Of a DNA stretch of 64,000 bases, positions 43,203-53,764 are shown in pieces; the stretch's first letter is position 1, and every line of letters starts with the position of its first letter. The DNA is taken from NCBI RefSeq assembly GCF_900090235.1, contig NZ_LT607750.1, positions 5,881,001-5,945,000 on the forward strand. Reading direction: 5' to 3'. The notes under the pieces were generated by a model. The model searched no databases and was not told the origin of the DNA. It saw only the letters and a list, made by a program, of their open reading frames with translations. This stretch comes from Micromonospora echinaurantiaca (GTDB taxonomy: Bacteria > Actinomycetota > Actinomycetes > Mycobacteriales > Micromonosporaceae). Both the position numbers and the translations under genes were made by a program.

Positions 43203-44078
43203 GTGGACACGGCGGCGCGACCCGGCGAGCCCGGCGACCTGACCACCCGGCCGGGCGGCCGGGCGGGCGGCCGACCGGCGCCGGGCTCGACGCCCGGAAC
43301 CGGTCAGCCCGGCGACCGTCCCGCCCCGCCACCCGGCGACCACCCCGCCCCGGCACCCGTCGACCGTTCCGCCCTGGCACCCGTCGACCGTTCCGCCCTG
43401 GCACCCGGCGACCGTTCCGCCCAGGCACCCGGCGACCGGGCGTCCGGTGGCGGCGAGACCGCGCAGACCCTGGACCGGGGGCTGCGGCTGCTGCACCTCG
43501 TCGCCGACGCGCCGGGTGGGCTGACCGTCACCGAGGCGGCGAACCGGCTGGGCATCGGCCGGGCCGCGGTCTACCGGCTGGTCGGCGCGCTGACCGGGCA
43601 CGGCATGCTGCGCCGCGACGGGGAGGGCCGGCTGCGCCTCGGCGCCGGGGTGCTGCACCTGGCCCGGCGGGCCCAGCCGCTGCTCGCCGAGGGGGCGCTG
43701 CCCGCGCTGCGCCGGCTCGCCGAGCAGGCCGGCGCCACCGCCCACCTGACCGTCGTCGAGGGCGGCGAGGGGGTCGCCATCGCGGTGGTCGAGCCGAGCT
43801 GGACGTCGTTCCACGTCGCGTACCGGACCGGGGCCCGGCATCCGCTGGAGCGCGGGGCGGCCGGGCGGGCCATCCTCGCCGGCCGGTCGGGCGCCGCCGG
43901 CCCGGTGAGCAGCGCCGGCGAACTCCAGTCCGGGGCGTACGGGGTGGCCGCCCCGGTGCTCGGGGTGCCCGGCCTGGAGGCGAGCGTCGGAGTGGTGGCG
44001 CTGGCCCCGCTGGACACCGGCGCGGTCGGCGCCCAGGTCCTCGCCGCCGCCGAGGCCATCGCCACCGCCCTCGCCTGA
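43203..44078 (+). CDS. IclR-family transcriptional regulator
   Basis: A 291-residue protein. An unusually long disordered N-terminus (about 1-85) contains tandem eight-residue repeats (APVDRSAL type) encoded by 24-bp repeats at 43353-43436. The IclR winged helix follows ([36 protein letters not shown]), then a shortened effector domain ([35 protein letters not shown]). It binds DNA and probably a small metabolite. The true start might be a later codon if the repeats are not translated. It is immediately followed by the IS110 insertion. Confidence 0.8.
   Translation: MDTAARPGEPGDLTTRPGGRAGGRPAPGSTPGTGQPGDRPAPPPGDHPAPAPVDRSALAPVDRSALAPGDRSAQAPGDRASGGGETAQTLDRGLRLLHLVADAPGGLTVTEAANRLGIGRAAVYRLVGALTGHGMLRRDGEGRLRLGAGVLHLARRAQPLLAEGALPALRRLAEQAGATAHLTVVEGGEGVAIAVVEPSWTSFHVAYRTGARHPLERGAAGRAILAGRSGAAGPVSSAGELQSGAYGVAAPVLGVPGLEASVGVVALAPLDTGAVGAQVLAAAEAIATALA
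43353..43436 (+). repeat. 24-bp tandem repeats inside the IclR gene
   Basis: About three and a half units of 24 bp (gcacccgtcgaccgttccgc and four more bases) encode [12 protein letters not shown] octads, with cgtc/cggc variation between copies. They lie in the disordered N-terminal extension. Confidence 0.85.
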
Positions 44079-44109
44079 CTGTGAGGCTGGCTTGGTCGGT
44101 CCGCTGGTG

Positions 44110-44329
44110 ATGGGCTGATGGTCGGCAGCAGTGGGCGTGACTCTTCGTCTGACTGGCTTGGTGCCTTTGGCGGGACTTGTCCGTCTGCTGCTGCCGACGC
44201 CGGCCCGGCGGGAGACGTTTGGCCTGATCAGGAGCTTGACCGCCAGTTAGCGGCTGGCGTGTCTCATCACAGTCCTGCCATCTCCGCACCGGACCGGACC
44301 CTTGCGTCCCCACGGTGAGGAGAGAACGC
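44110..44329 (+). ncRNA. candidate IS110 bridge RNA / left-end region
   Basis: The 250-bp space between the IclR stop and the IS110 transposase is likely the left end of the insertion. It has a perfect 11-bp stem (gtcggcagcag at 44121-44131 with ctgctgccgac at 44188-44198). IS110-family elements are known to express a structured bridge RNA from this non-coding end that guides target and donor recognition. No loops were matched to a target here, so this is a positional inference. Confidence 0.3.
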
Positions 44330-45388
44330 ATGTCCATGCTGGCAGATCTGGTCGAGGTCGTCGTCGGCGTCGACACCCACAAAGACACTCACACCGCCGC
44401 GCTGCTCGACACCCGCACTGGCGGTGTTCTGGCCAGGGCCACGGTGAACACCGACCCGGACGGCTATGCCGAGTTGGTGGCTCTGGCCGAGCAGCACTCA
44501 GGGCTGCGGGCCTGGGCGTTGGAAGGCTCCGGCGGTTACGGCGCCGGCCTGGCCCGGCACCTGGCCGATGCCGGTGAGCTGGTCGTGGAACTGGACCGGC
44601 CGGTGCGACCGGCGCGCCGTGCCGGGGCGAAGTCCGATGCGATCGACGCCGAACGGGCTGCCCGCGACGCCCTGGCCCGCACCCGCCTGGCGCAGCCCAA
44701 GACCGGACCCGAACGGGCCGCGCTGCAGGCACGACTGACCGCACGCCGGGCAGCCGTGGAAGCCAGCGCCGATGCCCAGCGGCAGCTGCACGCGTTGGTG
44801 ATCACCGCCCCGGAGGTCGTGCGGGCCCGTTTCCGTGGCCAGAGCACCCGCCTCATGCTCACCACCGCCACCCGACTACGTCCCACCACCAGCGCGGAGG
44901 TGGACGTGTTCACGAGCTTGACCGTGTTGCGGGACCTCGCCCGCCGCGTCCGCTTCCTCGAAGCCGAAGCCCTCGAGCACGAGAAAGCCATCCGGACGAT
45001 CGTGCGTTCCTGGCGACCGGACCTGCTGCAGCTGACCGGCGTCGGACCGATCGTCGCGGCCACCGTGCTCACCGCCTGGTCCCACCCCGGGCGCTGCCGC
45101 AACGACGCCGCGTTCGCCATGCTCGCCGGCGCCGCACCCATCCCCGCCTCCTCCGGCAAGACCATCCGCTACCGCCTCAACCGCTCAGGAGACCGCCAAC
45201 TCAACCGCGCCCTACACACCATCGCCCTGACCCGCCTCCAACGCGACGAACCCACCCGCGCCTACGCCGACCGCCGCCGCGCCCAAGGCAAAACCGACCG
45301 CGAAATCAAACGCTGCCTCAAGCGCTACATCGCCCGAGAGCTCTACCGACGCCTCGAAACCCCACCCCAACCACTTGACGCGGCATAG
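44330..45388 (+). CDS. IS110-family transposase
   Basis: A 352-residue recombinase. The N-terminal DEDD domain begins VVVGVDTHKDTHTAALLDTR with catalytic D15, and ALEGSGGYGAGLARHL and AKSDAIDAERAARDA hold further acidic residues. The C-terminal Tnp_20 domain has QLTGVGPIVAATVLTAWSHP, AFAMLAGAAPIPASSGKT, and the serine-containing NRSGDRQLNRAL. It appears full length and possibly active. ATG 44330 follows a GAGGAGAG box. Exact element ends cannot be set, because IS110 elements lack clear inverted repeats and target duplications. Confidence 0.9.
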   Translation: MSMLADLVEVVVGVDTHKDTHTAALLDTRTGGVLARATVNTDPDGYAELVALAEQHSGLRAWALEGSGGYGAGLARHLADAGELVVELDRPVRPARRAGAKSDAIDAERAARDALARTRLAQPKTGPERAALQARLTARRAAVEASADAQRQLHALVITAPEVVRARFRGQSTRLMLTTATRLRPTTSAEVDVFTSLTVLRDLARRVRFLEAEALEHEKAIRTIVRSWRPDLLQLTGVGPIVAATVLTAWSHPGRCRNDAAFAMLAGAAPIPASSGKTIRYRLNRSGDRQLNRALHTIALTRLQRDEPTRAYADRRRAQGKTDREIKRCLKRYIARELYRRLETPPQPLDAA

Positions 45389-45545
45389 GAGCGTCCTGCC
45401 CGCCACCGGCCCGGCGCGCCGGCAGGTTCACGCCGGCTTGATCGACTCCACAACCCCGGCATGGGGGCATGCCGTGGCCCGGACACCGCCACTCCGGCGA
45501 CTCGGAGTCGATCATCCATACCACGACGACGTGCGGCCGACGTGG

Positions 45546-45589
45546 TTGTCCACAGGCTCCCGCCGACCGGCACCCGCCCGTTGTCCACA
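45546..45589 (+). promoter_or_regulatory. two DnaA-box-like sites (ttgtccaca)
   Basis: Two exact ttgtccaca sequences, the actinobacterial DnaA box, lie at 45546-45554 and 45581-45589, each followed by gg. They are 35 bp apart and 40-85 bp before the start of the next gene. DnaA could regulate that gene or be titrated here; two sites are too few for an origin. Confidence 0.4.
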
Positions 45590-45629
45590 GGGGTGCCGAC
45601 GGGCGGACCGCAGCCACCAGGCTCGGGAC

Positions 45630-46775
45630 ATGCCCCCTCACCCTTACCGGCCGGATTCTCTCGCCTGGCAGGTCTTCCGCGGGTCCGACGCCATCCGCCG
45701 CGGCCTGCTCACCAGACATCAGCTCCGCAGCGCCTCCTGGATCCGGCTGCTGCACGACGTGTACGCCGACGCCCGGCTCGACCGGGATCACGGTCTGACC
45801 TGCCGGGCCGCCCTCCTGCGCCTACCGCCCGACGCGGCAATCGCCGGCCCGTCCGCCGCATACCTGCACGGCATCGAACACGCGGCGTCGTTCACCGACG
45901 AGGTGCACGTGCTGGTACCGCGGACGATCCGGGTCGACTCGCAGCGTGGCATCCGGGTGCATTCCGTCGGACCGCTCCCGCCCACCGCCGACGTCGCCGG
46001 AGGCCGCGGTGCCGGCGACCGTTCCGGCGACCGCGATCGGCCCGCCGTCGACAACCGGCCCGGCATCGGCAACCGACCCGCCGCTGGCGACCGGCCCGGC
46101 GTCCGCACTCGGCCCGCCGCTGGCGACCGGCCCGGCGTTGGCGACTCCGCCGCCGGCCGCCTCGCTGCGACGGCGGGTGCCGCTGGGCAGGTCGGCACCC
46201 ACCGAGGGTCCGAGCCAGTCGCTCACCGCCCACCGGTGAGCGTCGGCATGCTGCAGCGGTCCGATCCGGGGGCGGCAGCGTGGGAGACGGCCGTCTGGCT
46301 CGACCCGGTCCGCGCGGTGGGCATCGTCGACAGCCTGCTGGCACGCGGGCTGACCACCCGCGCCGCGCTGGCGGACGTCGCCACCCACAACGCCGAGCGA
46401 CCCGGCGGACGGCGGGCGAGCTGGGTGTTCGGCCTGGCGGATCCGGGGGCACAGTCGCCGCCGGAGTCCCACCTGCGGGTCCGGCTGGTGCTGGCCGGGC
46501 TGCCCCGGCCGGTCGTGCAGCACCCCGTCCGCCTGCCGAACGGCCTCGTGCTTCACCCCGATCTCGCCTGGCCAGAGTGCCGGGCCGCCGTGGAGTACGA
46601 CGGACACTGGCACGCCGACGCCGACCAGTTGCACGCCGACCGCCGGCGGCTCAACCAGCTCGTGAGCGCCGGTTGGCTGGTGCTGCACGTGACCAGCCGC
46701 CGGCTGCACCGCGACTTTCCGGGAGTGCTGCGGGAGGTCCGGTCCGCCCTGGCCGCACGCGGCCGGCGACGCTGA
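45630..46775 (+). CDS. AbiEi-like / DUF559-type endonuclease-fold protein
   Basis: A 381-residue protein. The N-terminus resembles the AbiEi antitoxin winged helix (WQVFRGSDAIRRGLLTRHQL, WIRLLHDVYADARLDRDHGL). A middle section (about 120-190) is a run of degenerate DRPG/AAGDRPGV repeats. The C-terminal domain (about 270-380: ESHLRVRLVLAGLPRPVVQH, LHPDLAWPECRAAVEYDGHW, and LVLHVTSRRL) is a DUF559/VSR-like nuclease fold with D and E-x-D residues. Such genes are common single genes in actinobacteria with unknown role. Two DnaA-box-like sites lie upstream. Confidence 0.7.
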   Translation: MPPHPYRPDSLAWQVFRGSDAIRRGLLTRHQLRSASWIRLLHDVYADARLDRDHGLTCRAALLRLPPDAAIAGPSAAYLHGIEHAASFTDEVHVLVPRTIRVDSQRGIRVHSVGPLPPTADVAGGRGAGDRSGDRDRPAVDNRPGIGNRPAAGDRPGVRTRPAAGDRPGVGDSAAGRLAATAGAAGQVGTHRGSEPVAHRPPVSVGMLQRSDPGAAAWETAVWLDPVRAVGIVDSLLARGLTTRAALADVATHNAERPGGRRASWVFGLADPGAQSPPESHLRVRLVLAGLPRPVVQHPVRLPNGLVLHPDLAWPECRAAVEYDGHWHADADQLHADRRRLNQLVSAGWLVLHVTSRRLHRDFPGVLREVRSALAARGRRR

Positions 46776-46842
46776 CCTCGGCCGCGGGCCGCACGCCGCG
46801 CGAGGTGATCGACTCCGTATCGCCGATGTGGCGGTATCCGCG

Positions 46843-47553
46843 TCAGCGGGATGCCCCCAGATCGCCGATCCGGAGTTGTTCAAGCTCCACCAGGGCGTGC
46901 GGCAGGTCGGCCAGGGTGGCCAGCTCGGCGTCCGGGTGGACGTCGGGCGGTCGGGGCAGGCCGAGCCGGTTGAGCCAGATCGCCCGCAGGCCGGCCCGCT
47001 GCGGTCCGGCCACGTCGTGCGCCAGCGAGTCGCCGACGTACACCACCTGCGCGGCCGGCACCCCGGCCGCCTCGACCACCGCCGCGTAGAAGTCCGGCGC
47101 GGGCTTCTTCGGCAGGCCGTTCTCGTGCGCGTACAGCTCGAAGGAGAACTCGCCGGCGAGCCCGCAGCGTTCGGCGCGGCTGTTGCCGTTCGTGGCGAAG
47201 CCGAGCGTCCAGCGTTCCCGCAGGGCGGCGAGCGCCGGCCGCACATCCGGGAACGGCCGGGTGAGCGCGAACCGGTGGGCGAAGAAGAGCGCCGCCAGCT
47301 CGTCCAGGTGGTCACCGAGCCCGGCGCGGGCCAACGACCGGGCCAGCGCCGCCCGGCGGATTTCCTGCACCGGCTCCGCGCTGTGCGCGCCGAAGACCGC
47401 GTCCCAGTCCGACTCCAGGTCGGCGAGGGACACGCCGGCCGCCGCCGGGGTCAGCCGCCGCATCTCCTCGAGTACGGCGACCAGCCCGCCCGTCACCGCG
47501 GGGCGCAGGTCCAGCAGGGTCTCGTCCGCGTCGAACACCACGGTGGTCAGCAC
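46843..47553 (-). CDS. HAD-family hydrolase
   Basis: A 236-residue haloacid-dehalogenase-type phosphatase. Motif I is VVFDADETLLDL (first aspartate is the nucleophile), motif II is GFATNGNS, the lysine is in GLPKKPAPDFY, and motif IV is VVYVGDSLAHDV. The helical cap lies between motifs I and II. The substrate is probably a small phosphorylated metabolite. GTG 47553 begins VLTTVVFDAD. It follows the EamA gene on the same strand and converges on the AbiEi-like gene. Confidence 0.88.
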   Translation of the reverse strand: MLTTVVFDADETLLDLRPAVTGGLVAVLEEMRRLTPAAAGVSLADLESDWDAVFGAHSAEPVQEIRRAALARSLARAGLGDHLDELAALFFAHRFALTRPFPDVRPALAALRERWTLGFATNGNSRAERCGLAGEFSFELYAHENGLPKKPAPDFYAAVVEAAGVPAAQVVYVGDSLAHDVAGPQRAGLRAIWLNRLGLPRPPDVHPDAELATLADLPHALVELEQLRIGDLGASR

Positions 47554-47627
47554 GCGACCACTGTGGCAGCCCCTGGGCGGGACGGCGACCCCGCCGGGGG
47601 GGCGCCACGACCACCAGATCGGGAGGA

Positions 47628-48602
47628 TCAGCGGTCGGCGGCGAGGACCGGTCGGGCCGGATCGGTGTCCGCCGCCGGCACCAGGTCTGTCCCGCGCAGC
47701 TCGTCGAGGCGGACCAGGGCGACGCCGGCGACGATCAGCGCACCGCCGAACAGCTGCACCAGCGTCGGCAGCTCGGCCAGCACCAGCCAGGCGATGAGCA
47801 CCGCGAACATCACCTCGGTCAACCCGACGAAGGACGACAGCCGGGGGCCGAGGATCCGGGCGCCGGCGATCCCGCTCAGGTACGCGACCACGGCGGCCAC
47901 CAGGGAGAGGCCGGCGATCGGCACCAGCCAGCTGGTGACCTGCCCGGCGAAGGTGACGTCGCCGAAGGTGGCGTGCAGCGGCAGCGCGCCGGTGAGCCCG
48001 ACCGCGAGCAGGATGGCGCCGCCGACGGCCATCCCGCCGCTGGCCATCACCACCGAGGGCAGCTCGGCGTCGACCCGGCCGGCCAGGACGAAGTAGCCGG
48101 CCAGGCCGACCGCCGCGCCGAGGCCCCAGAGCACGCCCACCGGGTCGAGCCGGCCGGCGCCGGTGAGGTCGAGGACGAAGACCAGCCCGGCCAGGGCGGC
48201 CACCGAACCGCCCACGGTCAACCGGCGGGGACGCTGCCCGTGGACCAGCCACGTCCAGCCGACGACCAGGATGATGCCGAGGTACTCCAGCAGCAGCGCG
48301 ACGCCGACCGGCAGGTAGCGGACCGCGTTGAAGAAGCAGACCTGGGCGAGCGCCACCCCGAGCAGCCCGAAGACGCCGAGCACGCCGAGGTTACGACGCA
48401 GCACGTGCCACTTTCCGCGCAACGAGATCACCGCCGGCACGGCCACCACCAGCGCGGCGATGCCGACCCGGGCGATCACGGCGGAGGGAGCCGACCAACC
48501 GGCCTCGATCAGCGAGCGGGCGAACGTGCCGGAGGTGGCGAAGGTGACCGCGGAGAGCAGGGCCAGGCCGAGGCCGACCCCGGCGGCGGGTGGTTGACGC
48601 AT
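47628..48602 (-). CDS. EamA-family (DMT) transporter
   Basis: A 324-residue membrane protein with ten hydrophobic segments in two five-helix EamA repeats (for example LLSAVTFATSGTFARSLIEA and VAYLSGIAGARILGPRLSSF, the latter with the family's second-half motif). It probably exports amino acids or other metabolites. ATG 48602 follows an AAGGAGAG box. It is divergent from the CGNR regulator gene at 48688, with about 85 bp between, so that regulator is a candidate for its control. Confidence 0.85.
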   Translation of the reverse strand: MRQPPAAGVGLGLALLSAVTFATSGTFARSLIEAGWSAPSAVIARVGIAALVVAVPAVISLRGKWHVLRRNLGVLGVFGLLGVALAQVCFFNAVRYLPVGVALLLEYLGIILVVGWTWLVHGQRPRRLTVGGSVAALAGLVFVLDLTGAGRLDPVGVLWGLGAAVGLAGYFVLAGRVDAELPSVVMASGGMAVGGAILLAVGLTGALPLHATFGDVTFAGQVTSWLVPIAGLSLVAAVVAYLSGIAGARILGPRLSSFVGLTEVMFAVLIAWLVLAELPTLVQLFGGALIVAGVALVRLDELRGTDLVPAADTDPARPVLAADR

Positions 48603-48687
48603 GAGCTCTCCTTGGCACGAGCGGGCCGTCATGGGCAAACTATGGTTATGCCGATGACGCTAGGCCGGCACCCCGACAGGAGTCAAG

Positions 48688-49236
48688 TTGCTCTTCGCTC
48701 ATGACACCGAATGTTCCCTGATCGCCGCCGCGGCACTCGTCAACACCGACGGCACCGACGGCGAGGGCCTGCCCGACGTCGCCGCGCTGGACGCCTTCTT
48801 CGTGGCCCACTCCTACAGCGGACGGCACGAGCACACCGAGGCCGAGTTGGAGTCGGTACGCGAGCTACGCCCCCGGCTCCGCCGGATCTGGCACGCCGAC
48901 ACCGACGAGATCGTCCGGATCGTCAACGGCCTGCTCCGCGAGCACAACGCGCTGCCGCAGCTCATCACGCACGACGACGAGCCGTACCACATCCACGCCG
49001 TGCCCCGGGACGCGCCGCTGGCGACCCGGATGGCGGTCGAGGCGGCGATGGCGATCGCCGACCTGGTCCGCAGCGGCGAGCTGAGCCGGCTGCGGACCTG
49101 CGAGCGTCCCGGCTGCGACGACGTGCTGGTCGACCTGTCGAAGAACCGCTCCCGCCGGTTCTGCGACGCCAGCTGCGGCAACCGGGCCGCGGTCAGCGCC
49201 TACCGGGCCCGCAAGGCGGCCGCCGCCCAGCGCTGA
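48688..49236 (+). CDS. CGNR zinc-finger (ABATE-domain) regulator
   Basis: A 182-residue protein. The N-terminal ABATE-like helical domain (LIAAAALVNTDGTDGEGLPD, ELESVRELRPRLRRIW) is joined to a C-terminal CGNR zinc finger (CERPGCDDVLVDLSKNRSRR, then FCDASCGNRAAVSAYRARK). This family is thought to be a stress-linked DNA-binding regulator. The TTG start at 48688 is supported by a CAGGAG box and the conserved N-terminus. It is divergent from the EamA transporter gene. Confidence 0.88.
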   Translation: MLFAHDTECSLIAAAALVNTDGTDGEGLPDVAALDAFFVAHSYSGRHEHTEAELESVRELRPRLRRIWHADTDEIVRIVNGLLREHNALPQLITHDDEPYHIHAVPRDAPLATRMAVEAAMAIADLVRSGELSRLRTCERPGCDDVLVDLSKNRSRRFCDASCGNRAAVSAYRARKAAAAQR

Positions 49237-49331
49237 CGCCGCGACACCCGCCCCGCCGTCGGGCCGGACTCAAGGCCGCCGCCCGACGCTGACCCCTGGG
49301 TGCCACCGCCCCGCCGGCGTGCGGGCCGGAC

Positions 49332-50741
49332 TCAGGGGTGGGTCATCCGGAGCAGGTCGAGCGCCTCCTCCAGCTGGGTCTCGCTGAGCTTGCCGGAGTC
49401 CACGTGCCCGCGGGCGATCACCACCTCGCGGATGGAGATCTGCTTGGCCAGCGCCTCCTTGGCGATCGAGGCGGCCTCGTCATAGCCCACGTACCGGTTC
49501 AGCGGGGTGACGATCGACGGCGAGCCCTCCGCGTACGCCAGGCAGACCTCGGCGTCCGCGACCAGGCCGACCACGCAGCGGTCGGCGAGCAGGCGGCTCG
49601 ACGCGGCCAGCAGCCGGATCGACTCCAGGATGTTGCGGGCCATCACCGGCAGCATGACGTTCAGCTCGAAGTCGCCCTGCGAGCCGGCGAACCCGACCGC
49701 CGCGTCGTTGCCGATCACCTGGGCGCAGACCTGCCGGACCGCCTCGCAGACCACCGGGTTGACCTTGCCCGGCATGATCGACGAGCCCGGCTGGAGGTCG
49801 GGAATGCGCAGCTCGCGCAGGCCGGCCCGGGGGCCGGAACCCATCCAGCGGATGTCGTTGGCCATCTTGTAGAGCCCGACCGCGACGGTACGCAGCTGGC
49901 CGGAGGTCTCCACCAGGGCGTCCCGGGCGCCCTGCGCCTCGAAGTGGTTGCGGGCCTCGGTGAGCGGCAGCCCGGTCGACTCGCGCAGCTTGGCGATCAC
50001 GGCGGCGGCGAAGCCGAGCGGGGTGTTGATGCCGGTGCCCACCGCAGTGCCGCCGAGCGGCAGTTCGGCCAGCCGGGGCAGCGCCGCCTCCAGCCGTTCG
50101 ATGCCGTAGCGGACCTGGGCGGCGTAACCGCCGAACTCCTGCCCGAGGGTCACCGGCGTGGCGTCCATCAGGTGGGTACGCCCCGCCTTGACCACCGTCT
50201 CGAACTCCTCCGCCTTGGCCTCCAGCGCCCCGGCGAGGTGGTCCAGCGCGGGCAGCAGGTCGCGGGCCACCGCCTCGGTCGCGGCCAGGTGGATCGAGGA
50301 CGGGAAGACGTCGTTACTGGACTGCGAGGCGTTCACGTCGTCGTTCGGGTGCACGTCGCGGCCCAGCTCACGGCTGGCCAGGGTGGCGATCACCTCGTTG
50401 GTGTTCATGTTGGACGAGGTGCCCGACCCGGTCTGGAAGACGTCGACCGGGAACTGGTCGTCGTAGCCGCCGTCGGCCACGTGCGCGGCCGCCGCGGCGA
50501 TCGCCGACGCCACGTTCGCGTCGATCACCCCCAGCTCGCCGTTGACCTCGGCCGCCGCCCCCTTGATCTGGGCCAGCGCCCGGATCTGGGCCGGCTCGAT
50601 GCCCCGGCCCGAGATCGGGAAGTTCTGCACCGCGCGCTGGGTCTGCGCCCGCCACAGCGCCTCGGCGGGCACCTCCACCTCGCCCATCGAGTCGCGTTCG
50701 ATCCGGTATCCCGTCGCCTCTGGAGTCGTCACGCGTTCCAT
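49332..50741 (-). CDS. fumC: fumarate hydratase, class II
   Basis: A 469-residue enzyme of the fumarase/aspartase superfamily. Motifs are [53 protein letters not shown] and the catalytic loop [10 protein letters not shown] (319-328). It interconverts fumarate and malate in the citric acid cycle without an iron-sulfur cluster. ATG 50741 ([15 protein letters not shown]) is used; GTG 50732 is an alternative. A class I fumarase lies 1.3 kb away, on the same strand. Confidence 0.93.
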   Translation of the reverse strand: MERVTTPEATGYRIERDSMGEVEVPAEALWRAQTQRAVQNFPISGRGIEPAQIRALAQIKGAAAEVNGELGVIDANVASAIAAAAAHVADGGYDDQFPVDVFQTGSGTSSNMNTNEVIATLASRELGRDVHPNDDVNASQSSNDVFPSSIHLAATEAVARDLLPALDHLAGALEAKAEEFETVVKAGRTHLMDATPVTLGQEFGGYAAQVRYGIERLEAALPRLAELPLGGTAVGTGINTPLGFAAAVIAKLRESTGLPLTEARNHFEAQGARDALVETSGQLRTVAVGLYKMANDIRWMGSGPRAGLRELRIPDLQPGSSIMPGKVNPVVCEAVRQVCAQVIGNDAAVGFAGSQGDFELNVMLPVMARNILESIRLLAASSRLLADRCVVGLVADAEVCLAYAEGSPSIVTPLNRYVGYDEAASIAKEALAKQISIREVVIARGHVDSGKLSETQLEEALDLLRMTHP

Positions 50742-51008
50742 CCTGCCGCGCCCGACGGCACCGTGCAGATGATCGCGTCCAGCGGACCGGCGCAGCTCGG
50801 CGGGACAGGGCCGCCCATGTCCCGCCGGCGTCTCCGTCCGCGACGAACGCCAGCGCGCCAGCCCACTCGTGCGAGTGGGCATCTCGCGGCAGGTGAGCGT
50901 CCGGCCGTCAAGGGGTATCATTACGGTCGCCAGGAGCAGTAGCTACCTGGAAGTGAACCCGGCAGCCTTCCGGACGGTGGGTGGGCCGGGTTTCGCGCTT
51001 CCGGCCCC

Positions 51009-51530
51009 TCAGAGGCGCTGGACATCCCGCACCATCGGATGGACCATCGAGCGCCACTCCCCGCCTTTGGCCCACGACCAGGCCACCGCGTCCGGGATCG
51101 CAAGGAGACAGTCGTCCTTGGCCCGCAGGTGGTGGTACCGTAGCTGCCCCGCCAGGCCGGTCCGCCGCAGCTGCAGGTTGAGCAGCTCACGGTCAGCCTT
51201 GAGACGGGATTCGTCCAACTCCAGCACGAGACGCTCCGCCTTGGCGGCGTCTGCGACGAGGCTTCGCAGGCAAGCCGCCCGGGCCTGCTTGTGGCAGCGG
51301 AAGGCTGCGGCGTCGTAGATGGTGACGGCTACCGGAAGCCGCCTGATCGCGGTGAGGATGCTGCGGCGCCGCTCGTCCCGTTCCTTGCAGAAGTGGATGC
51401 GGCGCTGGCCGGGCAGAGTTAGGCGGCCGACGGTCTGCCGCGCACCGGCGACATCGTCGGATTCGACGACGGCAGCCGCCAGCTTCAGGCCGCGTTCCTT
51501 CGTCTCGTCCACGAAGATGTGCAGTCCCAC
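51009..51530 (-). CDS. DUF3800-like protein
   Basis: A 173-residue protein starting MGLHIFVDETKERGLKLAAA. The early D-E pair in a beta strand, the internal LVLELDES and the C-terminal DDCLLAIPDAVAWSWAKG resemble the DUF3800 family, which has an RNase-H-like fold and is often found on mobile elements and in defence neighbourhoods. Acidic residues D8, E9, D123/E124 and the late D would suit a nuclease site, but this is inference. It begins 9 bp after the upstream gene and forms a two-gene unit with it. Confidence 0.55.
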   Translation of the reverse strand: MGLHIFVDETKERGLKLAAAVVESDDVAGARQTVGRLTLPGQRRIHFCKERDERRRSILTAIRRLPVAVTIYDAAAFRCHKQARAACLRSLVADAAKAERLVLELDESRLKADRELLNLQLRRTGLAGQLRYHHLRAKDDCLLAIPDAVAWSWAKGGEWRSMVHPMVRDVQRL

Positions 51531-51539
51531 GTCGCCCCC

Positions 51540-51944
51540 TCAGACCGCTCTGTACCGCAGGGTCTGCAGCGGGGCCCCGGTTGACACCAGGGCGAAGAAG
51601 CTCCAACCGTTGCGGTGCGGCGAGACGTCGGGGTTGTAGTGCTTCACGATCTCCCGCGCCGCCTGACTCGGCGTCCGGAACGATCGACCGGACAGCGGAC
51701 CGGAAGTGATCTCGATCCGTCCAGGTCCCGGGACGAACAAGCCGTAGGTGCGGTGGCCGGCGTAGTCGGCGTAGACGCGTACGGACGCTGGCTCCTGGTC
51801 GGCGTTCTCCTCTGGAGCTGGCACGGATCCGGCCCGCGCCTGGGCCACCAGGCGCGCCACCACCTCACCCTTGGTGATACCAGCGATACTTGCCGCGAAG
51901 GTGAGGTAGTCGTCCGTGCCGTCATCGACCTCAACCTGCGGCAT
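51540..51944 (-). CDS. RAMA-like domain protein
   Basis: A 134-residue protein. The N-terminal half looks like a ribbon/helix segment (MPQVEVDDGTDDYLTFAASI, AGITKGEVVARLVAQ). The C-terminal half has IEITSGPLSGRSFRTPSQAA and NPDVSPHRNGWSFFAL, the pattern of RAMA domains (restriction-methylase-associated small folds that may read DNA). A strong GGAGG box precedes ATG 51944, and the leader is unusually A/T-rich. It is followed 9 bp later by the DUF3800-like gene. Function is unknown. Confidence 0.5.
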   Translation of the reverse strand: MPQVEVDDGTDDYLTFAASIAGITKGEVVARLVAQARAGSVPAPEENADQEPASVRVYADYAGHRTYGLFVPGPGRIEITSGPLSGRSFRTPSQAAREIVKHYNPDVSPHRNGWSFFALVSTGAPLQTLRYRAV

Positions 51945-52026
51945 GGCGGAACCTCCTCGATCTGCAGACTCTACAGACCGAGGAGACTTCTAAGCAATCT
52001 GAGAATTGTAAGAAACCGAATGCCGG

Positions 52027-53697
<1,671 letters not shown>

Positions 53698-53764
53698 GAC
53701 CGGCAAGCCTAGGGCAGAGCGGTCGAACGGTCCCACCCGCCGGGTGCGTCCTGGGACGCCGCTC

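Noticed and set aside
45546..45589. Chromosomal replication origin
   Set aside because: Only two DnaA boxes, and no dnaA, dnaN or A/T-rich unwinding region nearby.
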